Source of the DNA: Thioalkalivibrio sp. ALJ21
GTDB lineage: Bacteria > Pseudomonadota > Gammaproteobacteria > Ectothiorhodospirales > Ectothiorhodospiraceae
Assembly (NCBI RefSeq): GCF_000378605.1
Contig: NZ_KB905158.1
Location: forward strand, 124,001 to 188,000
Length of the DNA: 64,000 nt
Direction of reading: 5' to 3'
The notes beneath the pieces are model-generated. The model ran no database searches and was not told the DNA's origin. It was given only the letters and a program-made list of their open reading frames with translations. The translations under genes and the position numbers were made by a program. This document shows positions 41,989-50,500 of this stretch, one piece after another (within the stretch, counting starts at the first letter, position 1; each line of letters begins with the position of its first letter).

Positions 41989-42573
41989 ATGAACCAACTG
42001 CGCACCATCCGCTCTTTGTGGCTTGCTCTCACGGGGGTTATCGCTCTCGCCGCCCTTGCACCAGCTGGGGCGCAACAGGCAACGCCGTTTCAGGTGCATT
42101 CGAATGGGACGGTGTCCTGGGTTGCAGATGGCGACACCATGCGTGTCCAGATTGATAACAGGAGCGCCTATGAGACCCTTAAGCGGGAGGCCCGGGGCCT
42201 TCAGAGCACCGTGGACCGAGATCTTCGCGTGAACGATCGATTTCGCGATCGCGACATGAGCGCCCTTGTTCGGATTGGCAACATCGACACCCCGGAAAGC
42301 GTTCATGAGGATGAGTCCCGCAATACGGAGGAGGGCGCGCAGGCCTCGGCATACGTGAAGGAGCTGATGGAGGGTACACGGGTCGAGCTGGTGTGCTGGG
42401 ACATCGGTCACTGGGGGCGCCCGATCTGCTCTCTCTACGGCGGAGACCATGGCGATCGATTTGATCTTGGCGTGCACCTGGTGCAGAAGGGGTATGCTGA
42501 GTACGTAGGCTCGTTTGGCGCCCATCCATACTGGGACGACGAATATCGTCGCGCAGCCCAGGACGCGCGCTAA
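41989..42573 (+). CDS. Secreted thermonuclease-family (SNase-like) protein
   Basis: 194 residues, ATG 41989 with AAGGA eight bases upstream. Signal peptide to about residue 29 (WLALTGVIALAALAPAGA-QQ). SNase fold pieces: GTVSWVADGDTMRVQI, LVRIGNIDTPES, ASAYVKELMEGTRVELVC, and LGVHLVQKGYAEYV. The calcium/catalytic Asp residues of DGDT and IDTPE are present; the usual R of 'vRL.giD.PE' is RIGNIDTPE. Has an insertion (about 55-90). Likely periplasmic or secreted nuclease. Confidence 0.8.
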   Translation: MNQLRTIRSLWLALTGVIALAALAPAGAQQATPFQVHSNGTVSWVADGDTMRVQIDNRSAYETLKREARGLQSTVDRDLRVNDRFRDRDMSALVRIGNIDTPESVHEDESRNTEEGAQASAYVKELMEGTRVELVCWDIGHWGRPICSLYGGDHGDRFDLGVHLVQKGYAEYVGSFGAHPYWDDEYRRAAQDAR

Positions 42574-42714
42574 TGCCAGCGCCTGAGCGATCCCTGGCGG
42601 GCATGTCCCCGGCATCTAGCGTCGGGGGTCACCCATATCACGAGATGACGACCCAAGCATGACACCATTACTGGCTAGCCTGGCGCGCAGGTCCACAGAG
42701 CAGCAGGCCGACTG

Positions 42715-43497
42715 ATGGCCCCTTCATCCGGGGAAGAGGGTGGTCGCCATGTCCAGATATGGATTCCGGGCGCGCAATTTCGATCGCTTCTTCAGCCGTT
42801 CGCTGTGGACGTTGATACCCAGGATGAGCCCTCATTTCGCCTCCCGGGAGTCAACGCTGACGGATCTCAGGAGCGAGAACCTGGCGATGCTTCCATCCAT
42901 CTATCCGAAACCCGATTCGCTCGGCTACCTTGCAGCCGAGAGGGCATGACGCGACTGCAGATCTTCTCTGGGTCGATTGATTTTGCGGAGCACTTCCCCG
43001 CACCTCTCGACATCCTCGGCGATGGATTTATCGAGTCCGTTCGCTGGTCGAGCCAAGAGGGTGGCACGCGGCAGTGGGTTCTCACGACCATCAAGATCCT
43101 TACCCGCACCCCGGCCGAGTTGGCGAATGTGGTGAATGAAGATGGCCTGCTCGATATGACTCGGATCCGAAGGCGCATTGAATCAGAGGCCTTCTTTGTC
43201 TCCTCGTGCCCATCATTCTTCCGGGGCCTATGCGCTCAACCTGGCGCTGGGCGCTACAGGCTTTCCGATAGGGACATCCATCAGCGCTTCCAGCTCGGTG
43301 AAGCTAATAGCCAGCCGTTGTCCGAGCTGCGCTCCATGCATCTCCCGGAATGGCTTCCTCATGCTCAATCCGATCTAACGCTAGCCCACCAGTGGATCAT
43401 TGGTGCCTGGTTGCACGACCTCGAGCAGCGGCGCCAGGGGGCCTCCGGCAGCGTCCCTTCGATGTCGACAAAACAGCGAGGCCGCGATTCACTCTAG
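42715..43497 (+). CDS. Family-1 paralogue
   Basis: 260 residues, ATG 42715 with AGG seven bases upstream. Family-1 signature HVQIWIPGAQFRSLLQPFAV. Further: MTRLQIFSGSIDFAEHFPAP, DILGDGFIESVRWSSQEGG, RQWVLTTIKILTRTPAELAN. The tail is serine/glutamine-rich and ends KQRGRDSL. Soluble. Position after the nuclease gene with 141 bases between. Function unknown. Confidence 0.6.
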   Translation: MAPSSGEEGGRHVQIWIPGAQFRSLLQPFAVDVDTQDEPSFRLPGVNADGSQEREPGDASIHLSETRFARLPCSREGMTRLQIFSGSIDFAEHFPAPLDILGDGFIESVRWSSQEGGTRQWVLTTIKILTRTPAELANVVNEDGLLDMTRIRRRIESEAFFVSSCPSFFRGLCAQPGAGRYRLSDRDIHQRFQLGEANSQPLSELRSMHLPEWLPHAQSDLTLAHQWIIGAWLHDLEQRRQGASGSVPSMSTKQRGRDSL

Positions 43498-43577
43498 GAG
43501 CCAGGGTATGCTCGATGACGACCCTCATGGGAGGGCGGACGCGAATCTTTTGCCCCCGCAATAGCATGGAGGTCAAC

Positions 43578-43928
43578 TTGACCAACCAAGTGTTCGAGTA
43601 CCGCGGCTACCAGGGATCGATCGAGTTCTCTCTTCCCGATGGTGTTTTGAATGGGAGGGTCCTCCACATTGACGACCTCGTTACATACGAAGGCACCACC
43701 CTGGAGGAGTTGAAGCGCGAGTTTTGTGCGTCGGTGGACGGCTATCTGGAATTCTGCGAGGCCGAGGGGGTCGAGCCCAATAGGCCGTACAGCGGCGCAA
43801 TCAAGGTGCGAGTGCACCCCGAAATCCACCGAGAGCTGGCGCTGACGGCCGCACGCTCAGGTGTGACGTTAGACGCGGCCCTCGAGCGGATCATCAAAGA
43901 CTTTCTCCAGTCACACCCTCGGGGATAA
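43578..43928 (+). CDS. HicB-family protein without HicA
   Basis: 116 residues from TTG 43578, which has GGAGG five bases upstream; ATG 43566 in the same frame lacks a site. FEYRGYQGSIEFSLPDGVLN-GRVLHIDDLVTYEGTTLEEL, FCASVDGYLEFCEAEGVEPN and a C-terminal ribbon-helix-helix-like KVRVHPEIHRELALTAARSG match HicB with a CopG-like tail. No hicA toxin gene flanks it, so it is an orphan, perhaps a repressor. Unusual codon for the start. Confidence 0.8.
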   Translation: MTNQVFEYRGYQGSIEFSLPDGVLNGRVLHIDDLVTYEGTTLEELKREFCASVDGYLEFCEAEGVEPNRPYSGAIKVRVHPEIHRELALTAARSGVTLDAALERIIKDFLQSHPRG

Positions 43929-43975
43929 GAAGCGCGCCGCAAAGCGCTGCGGCGCTCGGGATGAGCTCTAGATCC

Positions 43976-44350
43976 TTAGGCGGCTACGCGATGGAGCAGC
44001 GACTTCCAGCCACCTTTCCGCTTCAAGCCCGGGAACAGTGTGTCGCGCCATTCGCCCGGGTCCCGGGGGCACGGCTTTTGCGCCCTGCCTGTTGGCAGCA
44101 CGCGGAAGAACGTGTGAGTTGATAGGTTGCATTGATTGCAGATGCACCCAACCGTGAAGTAGTCCGCCCCATCTTCGGCTGCGCGGTGAACTACATAGAT
44201 GTCCTCCGGCTCGAAATCTTCTTTGCACGCGCCGCACTTCATGTGAAAGGAGCTAATTTCGCCTGACCGGATGGCAAGAGGCAGAATATCGATTGCCTGA
44301 GAGCCTGACATCAGCACGTTTCTAGCCTGTTTTGTATAGTTAGATGCCAC
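43976..44350 (-). CDS. Zinc-ribbon protein
   Basis: 124 residues from GTG 44350 with GAGGA seven bases upstream. Cysteine pairs CGAC (in SFHMKCGACKEDFEPEDIYV) and CICNQC with following LSTHTFFRVLPTGRAQ form a four-Cys zinc ribbon. The protein at 59163 has the same plan (SCSACGESV ... GLCDSC ... TTSWRRLMPDGR), so they are paralogues. Could bind nucleic acid or a partner protein. TATAAT-like sequence at about 44370 may be its promoter. Confidence 0.62.
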   Translation of the reverse strand: MASNYTKQARNVLMSGSQAIDILPLAIRSGEISSFHMKCGACKEDFEPEDIYVVHRAAEDGADYFTVGCICNQCNLSTHTFFRVLPTGRAQKPCPRDPGEWRDTLFPGLKRKGGWKSLLHRVAA

Positions 44351-44432
44351 CCAATAGTCCTCATCCTTTATTATAATAATAGCGTACCCATTCCGGATTT
44401 TATCTGCAACCCATCTGTCACCCTATGGAATT

Positions 44433-44936
44433 ATGAATACGACCCCTATGGTTCCCTTTCGTTACCACCCAATGATTGATTTTGCTATTGGGTCGACAAT
44501 GGAGTTCGCGATCGAGGACGCCCCACCTCCATCATCGGTGTTCCTTGGCAATAGCAGGGAGTCGAACGAGGTTGCTCGAATTCTTATCGATCACGGAGAT
44601 CCGGGCTCCAACGTGAGCGGCTATGCCGCCGCAGTAGAGTGCTTCGCTGAAGAGATCAGGGCAGACTTCTATATCTTGGTGCTCACGCAGGATGCGTGCG
44701 ATCGAGGCGTAAAGCAGGAGCGGGAGGGGTTGCGACCCTCCGATGGTCATTTCGTCATGATGATCGAAACTTTGTCTGGCGCCTGGGCTACCGAGATCCC
44801 GTTTGGATATCGGGCGTTCTCGGATAAGAGCCCGACTGCGTTTTCATTTTCTTTCTCGGGCATCGCGATTCCATTGCCCGAGTTTCGAGGCGTATTGGCG
44901 CACTCAGCAGCCCAGGCTGCCGGGTTCGCTCATTAG
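44433..44936 (+). CDS. Hypothetical protein (167 aa)
   Basis: ATG 44433 just after a TTATAATAAT box (44371-44380). Alpha/beta: VPFRYHPMIDFAIGSTMEFA, NEVARILIDHGDPGSNVSGY, RADFYILVLTQDACDRGVKQ, GHFVMMIETLSGAWATEIPF. Possibly a small globular domain with FSFSFSGIAIPLPEFRGVLA near the end. No recognised family. Divergent from the zinc-ribbon gene. Confidence 0.55.
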   Translation: MNTTPMVPFRYHPMIDFAIGSTMEFAIEDAPPPSSVFLGNSRESNEVARILIDHGDPGSNVSGYAAAVECFAEEIRADFYILVLTQDACDRGVKQEREGLRPSDGHFVMMIETLSGAWATEIPFGYRAFSDKSPTAFSFSFSGIAIPLPEFRGVLAHSAAQAAGFAH

Positions 44937-44992
44937 CTGGAAAGCCCGAGGGTGGGGCGCGCCCAGGCTCGTCCTTCAGCCCCCAATGGTGA

Positions 44993-45928
44993 TTAAGCTT
45001 TATTGGGCCCGCCATCGTTGCCCGCGTCATTATCCTGATCTTGGGCTGGCGCATGATCTTCGGCTGGGATTGCGTCCAGCGCCTCGTGGATCAACGACAC
45101 CTCTTCATGGGTCAGCTCGACCGTTACAGGCTTGGATTCGTCGCCCGTCAAGGTCGAGACCTTCGAGCCAATGACTTGCAGTGCGTTTGTCATCTTTCGG
45201 GCCGCTTTTTTGGGAATTCTTCCCGTTGCTTTTGGGCGCTGATGCCTGGAGTTCGCGCTTTCCAGTTTCTTCCTGGTGAGCCGCCCCTTTCCCGATCGCA
45301 GAACCTCTTCGACGCCATCTTGAAGCATTTCAACGGCCTTTGTGCCGTGCTTCTGATAGGTCTGAAGCGCCAGGGTTGCAGACACCACCTCCTGAGACAC
45401 TAGGTCCTTGATGGCGTCCGGCATGGTGTGCATTTCCAGCGACATTCGTACGTGCTGGGTGGTTTTCCCGACGATCCTGGCGATGTCGTCTTCGGTCTTC
45501 CCTCGGTTCTTCATCCGGCTGTACATCGCAGCCACTTCGATGGGCGTGAGCTTCATGCCCGATTGACTGGTCAACACCAGCGCATCGGCCTCGATCTCGT
45601 CGCCTCGAAACTCGATAACAGGCTGCGGCCCCAGGTCCGCCCCTTCCTCGATCGCTAGAAGCATCGCTCTGCGTCGGCAGTGGCCGTCACGGATATAGAT
45701 CCTCCCGTCGATCACCTGGACGGCGACGGGCTCGACGTATCGTCCGGCGGTGTACGCGTCGGCCAAGGCTCGGATGTGCCGCTTCAGGTCCTCGCGTTCG
45801 TAATCACGAGGGTTGAATCCATTGATCTCATGCAGATCCTTCGGATGAGCATAGAACTGGTTCGATTTGCGGACATCAATCAGCTTGGATCGATGTATCT
45901 TGTCTAGCGACTGCGCAACGTTCTTCAT
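44993..45928 (-). CDS. ParB/KorB-like partition or regulatory protein
   Basis: 311 residues, ATG 45928. ParB/Srx-type N-domain: INGFNPRDYEREDLKRHIRA, PVAVQVIDGRIYIRDGHCRR-RAMLLAIEEG (standing for the GERRxxA box, here GHCRRRA), then a helix-turn-helix region LTPIEVAAMYSRMKNRGKTE, DDIARIVGKTTQHVRMSLEM. A basic linker and acidic tail follow. Divergence in the GERR box makes CTP binding uncertain. No parA lies in the window. Could be partition, or a phage/plasmid regulator of the same fold. Confidence 0.8.
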   Translation of the reverse strand: MKNVAQSLDKIHRSKLIDVRKSNQFYAHPKDLHEINGFNPRDYEREDLKRHIRALADAYTAGRYVEPVAVQVIDGRIYIRDGHCRRRAMLLAIEEGADLGPQPVIEFRGDEIEADALVLTSQSGMKLTPIEVAAMYSRMKNRGKTEDDIARIVGKTTQHVRMSLEMHTMPDAIKDLVSQEVVSATLALQTYQKHGTKAVEMLQDGVEEVLRSGKGRLTRKKLESANSRHQRPKATGRIPKKAARKMTNALQVIGSKVSTLTGDESKPVTVELTHEEVSLIHEALDAIPAEDHAPAQDQDNDAGNDGGPNKA

Positions 45929-46264
45929 GATCGAGATCCGTTCGGTTGTTCCGGTTCCGCATTCCAGTGCACTGACGCTCTATGGGTGCGGCTTCATTCC
46001 AACGCCATGCCTGACTCTCCTTTCTGGGCCCATTCTACAAGCGGGCCTGGTCTACACTGGGTTCTCTAAATCATGGACATGCCGCTCAGTTCGACGTTTC
46101 TCTCTGGCCCCCTATTGTATGACGAAATTCACATTCCTGTATTGGCATCGTTTGTGTGGTAATTATGGATTGCGTGCAAAAACGGTCACATCTCGCGGGT
46201 TCTTTGCTGCGACTTGGCATCCAGCCGACGCGTCACACGAAAGCACTGCACGAAGCGCTAGCAA
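45929..46264. other. Intergenic region upstream of parB-like gene
   Basis: Contains the likely promoter of the parB-like gene on the minus strand; a TACAAT -10-like box can be read near 46110. A plus-strand frame starting at 46156/46165 runs into and across the end of the minus-strand gene at 46265; it lacks a ribosome site and turns arginine/serine-rich, so it is not called. No parS-like palindromes recognised. Confidence 0.35.
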
Positions 46265-47008
46265 CTAAATCGAGACTCGGCGCCGAGGTTGCGCTTTATC
46301 GCGAAATTGGCGCACGGGCCCCGAAACCGCGGCATGAAGCCCGTCGGCGGAAAGACTTGAGATCCACTTTTGAAGCCCTTGCTCGCCAGGCGGCGCCATG
46401 CCCCCATAGCAGGCAGCCTTCTTCGCGTCATCAAGAGAGAAAGGCGGATTCCGAACCGGTGCAATTTCGGAGCAGAGAAGGGCGACACCCCCGGTCTTCA
46501 TCTCGATCCTGGGCGGCTTGGAGCCCCCTCGGTCAGCGGAGCGGTTGAAGACCCAATCAACGGGATCCTCTGCGCCATCTCGAACTGCCCGGCAGAACGC
46601 GCCAGCTGGGACAAATGCGTCCGCTTTCAGAGAGTAGGGCGCGCGCGAGTTCGGTCTCCTTAGGCCTGCCGTCGTAACACGCGAAGAATCCATTCCAACC
46701 GGCATGGTGTATGTCAGCTGGTGCTCGACCTGGAACCTCTCAAGCGCCCACTGCAGGTCCCTTAGGGCTGAGATGGGCGCCCCGAACTTCTTCACAGGCC
46801 CGAGCTCGAGCGAAACGGTTCCTGGATAGCCAAATCGGTTTCGCATGAGGAGGTCACCGGACCGGAGCAATTCATCCACGGATGTATTTCCCGTGGATGC
46901 CACTCCCTCCATCACCGGCTTCAGCATGACGTCGAACCCTCGCTCGCCGACTTGCAGTATCGCCCGAAACGGCGGCTGAACCACCAGGCAACCGGCTTTC
47001 TTCGTCAC
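46265..47008 (-). CDS. Family-1 paralogue
   Basis: 247 residues from GTG 47008, chosen because AGGAGG lies five bases upstream; the frame is open to 47053. Family-1 signature AILQVGERGFDVMLKPVMEG at about 15-34. Further: PGTVSLELGPVKKFGAPISA, LRDLQWALERFQVEHQLTYT, and RIEMKTGGVALLCSEIAPVR. Ends in a basic tail QPRRRVSI. Third gene of the 48690-46265 minus-strand operon. Function unknown. Confidence 0.6.
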   Translation of the reverse strand: MTKKAGCLVVQPPFRAILQVGERGFDVMLKPVMEGVASTGNTSVDELLRSGDLLMRNRFGYPGTVSLELGPVKKFGAPISALRDLQWALERFQVEHQLTYTMPVGMDSSRVTTAGLRRPNSRAPYSLKADAFVPAGAFCRAVRDGAEDPVDWVFNRSADRGGSKPPRIEMKTGGVALLCSEIAPVRNPPFSLDDAKKAACYGGMAPPGEQGLQKWISSLSADGLHAAVSGPVRQFRDKAQPRRRVSI

Positions 47009-47065
47009 TTCAACCTCCTGGTCTCGATTGGCCTTTTTATCTGCATGTCGCACCGTATTTCGCCG

Positions 47066-47749
47066 CTACCGAGGATCGCCTGCGCTCCATCCCGCCAAGA
47101 GGGAGTGCAGATAGCTACCAGACCCAACAAACCCAACCCGAAAGGCTCTTGCGAGAAGCCACATGCTGAGAGTGAACATCGCCAACCCTCCGATGACGAC
47201 CCAGCCTGCTAGCGCATCTGGAAGCGCGGGAGCCGCGACAGCGGAGAGCGCCGCGGACGTTGCCGCCACTGTAAACAGGAGGGTGAACGCTACTAGCGCC
47301 TGAAATCGGATGAGCACGCTGTAGGCGGCCGGCCCAGTGAGACTCAGGATGAAAACCGTGGCGGTGTAGGCAATCAGGCCAACCGAGATGTTGTCGCGAA
47401 GGTCATACCATGTGTGATCGGCAAACAGGCCGGGCCCCGCGGAACTAACAGAGTCAGCCAGGTACAGGATGCTATAGAGGACTGCGTGCCCAAGCAGAAC
47501 CGTTTGCAGCAGCGTCCCCAAAAAGCCGTTGCGGCTCTCTGGCGCGTCTTCCCTGAACATGAACCACAGCGCGAAAAGGAGGACCATCACGGCGTAGGCC
47601 GCGATTTTTCCAACCCTGAGCTCTGGCGGGGCCTCCCAGATGCTCGTTACGTGCGTCAGCATGAGCCCGATGACCGCCATGATTGCGACCGCCTGCAGCG
47701 CCGCCCGACTGCACCTGTCTCTCCGCATCGTGATCGCGCCGCTTAGCAT
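47066..47749 (-). CDS. Polytopic inner-membrane protein (227 aa)
   Basis: ATG 47749 overlaps the stop of the phosphatase gene (ATGCTAA), with AAGAGG just upstream; GTG 47767 is an alternative. Six hydrophobic segments (AALQAVAIMAVIGLMLTHVT; KIAAYAVMVLLFALWFMF; LGTLLQTVLLGHAVLYSILY; NISVGLIAYTATVFILSLTG; ALVAFTLLFTVAATSAALSA; WVVIGGLAMFTLSMWLLARA). No transporter motif seen. Co-transcribed with the PPP phosphatase and a family-1 gene. Confidence 0.65.
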   Translation of the reverse strand: MLSGAITMRRDRCSRAALQAVAIMAVIGLMLTHVTSIWEAPPELRVGKIAAYAVMVLLFALWFMFREDAPESRNGFLGTLLQTVLLGHAVLYSILYLADSVSSAGPGLFADHTWYDLRDNISVGLIAYTATVFILSLTGPAAYSVLIRFQALVAFTLLFTVAATSAALSAVAAPALPDALAGWVVIGGLAMFTLSMWLLARAFRVGFVGSGSYLHSLLAGWSAGDPR

Positions 47750-48690
47750 GCCTCTTGCGCCGAGCACGATGGTGGATCCTCAAGCGACAGCAGCTCTTGT
47801 GCGTCAATGAGAGGGAAAGCGGTATTGGCCTGGAGTGCCGCCCCCTGCGAAGCTCCCGCTTTCCAGGTGTGCCCGGTGTCCAGGTATGCGACGTCTCCGT
47901 GGCGCACGAATTCCGGAACAGGGGTATGCCCCACTGCGCACACTCGGATTCCCGATTTGGGGGCAGGGGTGATCTTGGCCGGGTCTTGCCTGACAAGCCA
48001 GTCCGTGACTTCGGGCGCAATGCCCAGTCCCTCCAGCTTTCGCACAAGCCGTTCAAACCCGTCCCTTTTGATGGCGGAGATGCGGATGCGCCCCCATATT
48101 GCCGACAGCTGCGCAACTGGATAGCGCTCCGGGTATAAGGCCTCCTCTCGAAGGGTGTCGCAAAACGCCTGCCAAGTCAGCCCGATGGGGACCTCCGCGT
48201 GGGTCACGCCAATGGTCTGGCCGCACGTTGTCTTGACCGAGATTGCATAGGGCAAAACACTCAGCTGCCCCTTTAGGCTGTCCAGGCACCGCTCCGGTAG
48301 CCCGTCCGCCCATCCGCCGCCATTCAGCATCCAAATCCGCAGTAGGCTTCCATCAAGCGCGGACTCGATCGCCATTTGCTCGTGATTTCCGCGGACTGAA
48401 AAGAACCAGTCATGCCTCAGCCACTCTAGGGACCGCTCGGAATCCGGGCCGCGATCAATAAGGTCCCCGACACAGATCAAGCGGTCTTTGCTTGAGTCGA
48501 ACCCGATTAAGTCGAGCGATCGCTCGAGATCTCCGAAGTGCCCATGGACATCCCCAGCAAAGAAGTCGCGACCCCGCTCATTCGCCTCAAGGTCTAGAAC
48601 CGCCGATTCCGGAGTCGCTCGGTCAAGGGTGTTTCCGGGGAAGCTCCCAAGTGCCTCCTGGATGATTTGATTGTAGGTGACATCGATCAT
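47743..48690 (-). CDS. PPP-family (PrpA/lambda-type) metallophosphatase
   Basis: 315 residues, ATG 48690 with GAGGG five bases upstream and a shared motif 57 bases before. Complete PPP signature: DFFAGDVHGHFGDL (about 43-55), CVGDLIDRGPDSE, SVRGNHEQM, GVTHAEVP and CAVGHTPVPE, providing the D-H-D-N-H-H metal ligands. Resembles E. coli PrpA/PrpB and phage lambda phosphatase; these act on Ser/Thr/Tyr phosphoproteins, and some relatives on dinucleoside polyphosphates (ApaH). The longer N-terminus (about 40 residues) is extra. Heads an operon with a membrane protein and a family-1 protein. Confidence 0.85.
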   Translation of the reverse strand: MIDVTYNQIIQEALGSFPGNTLDRATPESAVLDLEANERGRDFFAGDVHGHFGDLERSLDLIGFDSSKDRLICVGDLIDRGPDSERSLEWLRHDWFFSVRGNHEQMAIESALDGSLLRIWMLNGGGWADGLPERCLDSLKGQLSVLPYAISVKTTCGQTIGVTHAEVPIGLTWQAFCDTLREEALYPERYPVAQLSAIWGRIRISAIKRDGFERLVRKLEGLGIAPEVTDWLVRQDPAKITPAPKSGIRVCAVGHTPVPEFVRHGDVAYLDTGHTWKAGASQGAALQANTAFPLIDAQELLSLEDPPSCSAQEAC

Positions 48691-48746
48691 TATCGCCCTC
48701 TTTGGCGCCTTATTCTCTTATTAGGCTATCACGCGACAGAGACGGA

Positions 48747-48762
48747 ACGATATCGCTTAAGA
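48747..48762 (-). promoter_or_regulatory. Shared motif site TCTTAAGCGATATCGT (minus strand)
   Basis: 11 of 14 informative positions, 57 bases before ATG 48690; probable promoter of the phosphatase operon. Confidence 0.55.
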
Positions 48763-49013
48763 CATGATCTCGGTATTGCCGACGCCCAGCGCCAGCCGAC
48801 CCTTCGCCCCTGTTCCGCGATACGGCCTCAAGACGCTTGGGCGCGGCAGATGGCCGCGCACGCTTAGTTGCGCGCGCCGTTCCGATATGGCCGCAAGGGG
48901 CGCCCAGGCTGCTTGTTCAAGCCGACCCACATGGTCGCATCGCGCAAGAATAAAGAGGTCTCAGTCGAATCTGCCGGGGGTGCTCATCTCGGCCCCGTTC
49001 TGATATGATGCAT

Positions 49014-49029
49014 ACGGTATCACTTTGGC
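49014..49029 (-). promoter_or_regulatory. Shared motif site GCCAAAGTGATACCGT (minus strand, no gene)
   Basis: 12 of 14 informative positions, but points away from fadL and has no gene for over 300 bases. Either an orphan promoter (RNA), a second upstream promoter for the phosphatase operon, or an operator for fadL. Confidence 0.45.
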
Positions 49030-49145
49030 AACACGATACCCATGCGGTCTACGCATACGTAATTTTTGAGCGCCTGATTGACCCAGCCGGGGCGAGATAT
49101 GGCGGTACTTGTTATGGATAAAACCGAAGAAGGGGAGAAGGTTAA

Positions 49146-50408
49146 ATGAATGCAAACGTGATCCGCCGGAGCCTGGTTGCTGCCGCGGTCGGGATTGCCA
49201 TGGGGGGCGTTGGCTCCGCGCACGCGACGAATGGCTACTTTGCCCATGGCTACGGCACTACCGCGAAAGGAATGGGTGGCACTGGCATGGCTATCTCGCA
49301 GGATGCCTATGCCCCAGGCACCAATCCGGCCGGCATTGCCGGCATGGAATCTCGCTTCGATATTGGGGTGTCCTATTTCCGCCCGAAGCGCTCCGTCACC
49401 CTCGATAGCCCTCAGGGTTCGATGGAGGTGGAGTCCGGCAACAGCAGCTTCAACATCCCGTCTATGGGGTACGTCCGCCAGATCGATGAGCGCCGCTCCT
49501 GGGGTATCGCCTTGCTTGGCAACGGCGGCATGAATACGGAGTACCCGGCATTTGCGACCGGCAACCCGGAATGCGATATGGGCGGTGGCGGCCTCTTCTG
49601 CGGGGGCGCGGCTGGAGTCAATCTGGAGCAGCTGGCGATCATTCCCACCTATGCCCAGAAATCCGAAAGCGGGCGCGTGAGTGTCGGTTTCAGCCCGATC
49701 ATCAGCCACCAGCGTTTCAGTGCTACGGGTCTGGGCCAGTTCGCCCAAATGAGCAACGACCCGGAGCGTGTTAGCGACAATGGCACGGATTCCACCTGGG
49801 GTTATGGCGCCCAAGTGGGCTTCCAGGCGGAGCTTTCCGACACCGTGACGCTGGGCGGCAGCTATCGCTCCAAGATTCGTAACGGCAAGTTCAGCGACTA
49901 CAGCGGCCTCTTTGCCGGTGGTGGCAGTTTCGACATCCCGTCGACGCTGGGGCTAGGGGTGTCGGTCGAAGCCACCCCGAACCTAACGATCGCGGCGGAT
50001 TACCTGCGGATCAACTACTCCGATATCGATGCCATCTCGAACACGATGCATACGCACGAACCCCTGGGTGCTTCCGGCGGCCCCGGCTTTGGGTGGCGTG
50101 ATATCGGCGTCTTTCGACTTGGCGCCCAGTACGAGGCCGGCAACAACTGGACCTGGCGCGTCGGTTACAACCGTGGCCAGAACCCGATCTCGTCCGACGA
50201 AGTCATGTTCAATATCGTGGCGCCGGCTGTGACGACGGACCACTACACGTTCGGCTTCACCAAGGCGTTCAACAGCAACCATGAGCTGAACTTTGCGGCG
50301 ATGTACGCGCCCCGAAACAGCGTTTCCGGCCCGATCGGAAACGGCATGGACGCCACCATCGAGATGCGTCAATACGAGCTCGAGATCGGGTACGCCTACC
50401 GCTTCTAA
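49146..50408 (+). CDS. FadL/OmpP1-family outer-membrane porin
   Basis: 420 residues, ATG 49146 with GGAGAAGG upstream. Signal peptide cut near AHA-TN. The mature N-terminus TNGYFAHGYGTTAKGMGGTG and MAISQDAYAPGTNPAGIAGM is the FadL hatch signature (NPAG). Regular amphipathic strands follow and the protein ends ELEIGYAYRF, an aromatic C-terminal Phe needed for outer-membrane assembly. Transports hydrophobic compounds such as long-chain fatty acids, alkanes or aromatics. Probably co-regulated with the next exported protein. Confidence 0.9.
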   Translation: MNANVIRRSLVAAAVGIAMGGVGSAHATNGYFAHGYGTTAKGMGGTGMAISQDAYAPGTNPAGIAGMESRFDIGVSYFRPKRSVTLDSPQGSMEVESGNSSFNIPSMGYVRQIDERRSWGIALLGNGGMNTEYPAFATGNPECDMGGGGLFCGGAAGVNLEQLAIIPTYAQKSESGRVSVGFSPIISHQRFSATGLGQFAQMSNDPERVSDNGTDSTWGYGAQVGFQAELSDTVTLGGSYRSKIRNGKFSDYSGLFAGGGSFDIPSTLGLGVSVEATPNLTIAADYLRINYSDIDAISNTMHTHEPLGASGGPGFGWRDIGVFRLGAQYEAGNNWTWRVGYNRGQNPISSDEVMFNIVAPAVTTDHYTFGFTKAFNSNHELNFAAMYAPRNSVSGPIGNGMDATIEMRQYELEIGYAYRF

Positions 50409-50427
50409 CCGAGCCCGTCATGAGATG

Positions 50428-50468
50428 GCGGGCCTGATTCGGATTCCTTTCGTTCGGGCCCGCTTTTT
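50428..50468 (+). terminator. Rho-independent terminator after fadL-like gene
   Basis: GCGGGCC (50428-50434) pairs with GGCCCGC (50457-50463), followed by TTTTT. The loop is long (22 bases). Confidence 0.6.
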
Positions 50469-50500
50469 CCTCATTCCCACACGCACTACAGGTATATCAA

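Larger units (their letters stand above)
48691..49145. other. Intergenic region with two minus-strand motif copies
   Basis: About 455 bases between the phosphatase operon and the fadL-like gene. Motif copies lie at 48747-48762 (57 bases before the phosphatase) and 49014-49029, both on the minus strand. Between them no protein gene is convincing, but the DNA is rich in GC inverted repeats (GGGCGCGG...CCGCGC...GCGCGCGCC near 48838-48878), so an RNA from the 49014 motif is conceivable. An extended -10 TGATATGAT (49001-49009) may serve fadL. Confidence 0.4.

Noticed and set aside
41851-42615. Minus-strand frame of 254 codons across the nuclease gene
   Set aside because: Opposite a clear SNase-like gene with signal peptide; composition not protein-like.
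43560-43930. HicAB toxin-antitoxin module
   Set aside because: Only hicB is present; no 60-90 codon hicA-like ORF with the conserved His lies on either side.
45929-46264. parS-like partition site upstream of the ParB-like gene
   Set aside because: No repeated palindrome was found in this spacer.
46156-46548. Plus-strand frame near the parB-like gene
   Set aside because: First 60 residues look passable, but no ribosome site, then arginine/serine-rich and antisense to a family-1 gene.
49020-49814. Minus-strand frame of 264 codons opposite the fadL-like gene
   Set aside because: Shadow of a clear FadL gene; histidine/arginine/alanine bias and no start signals.
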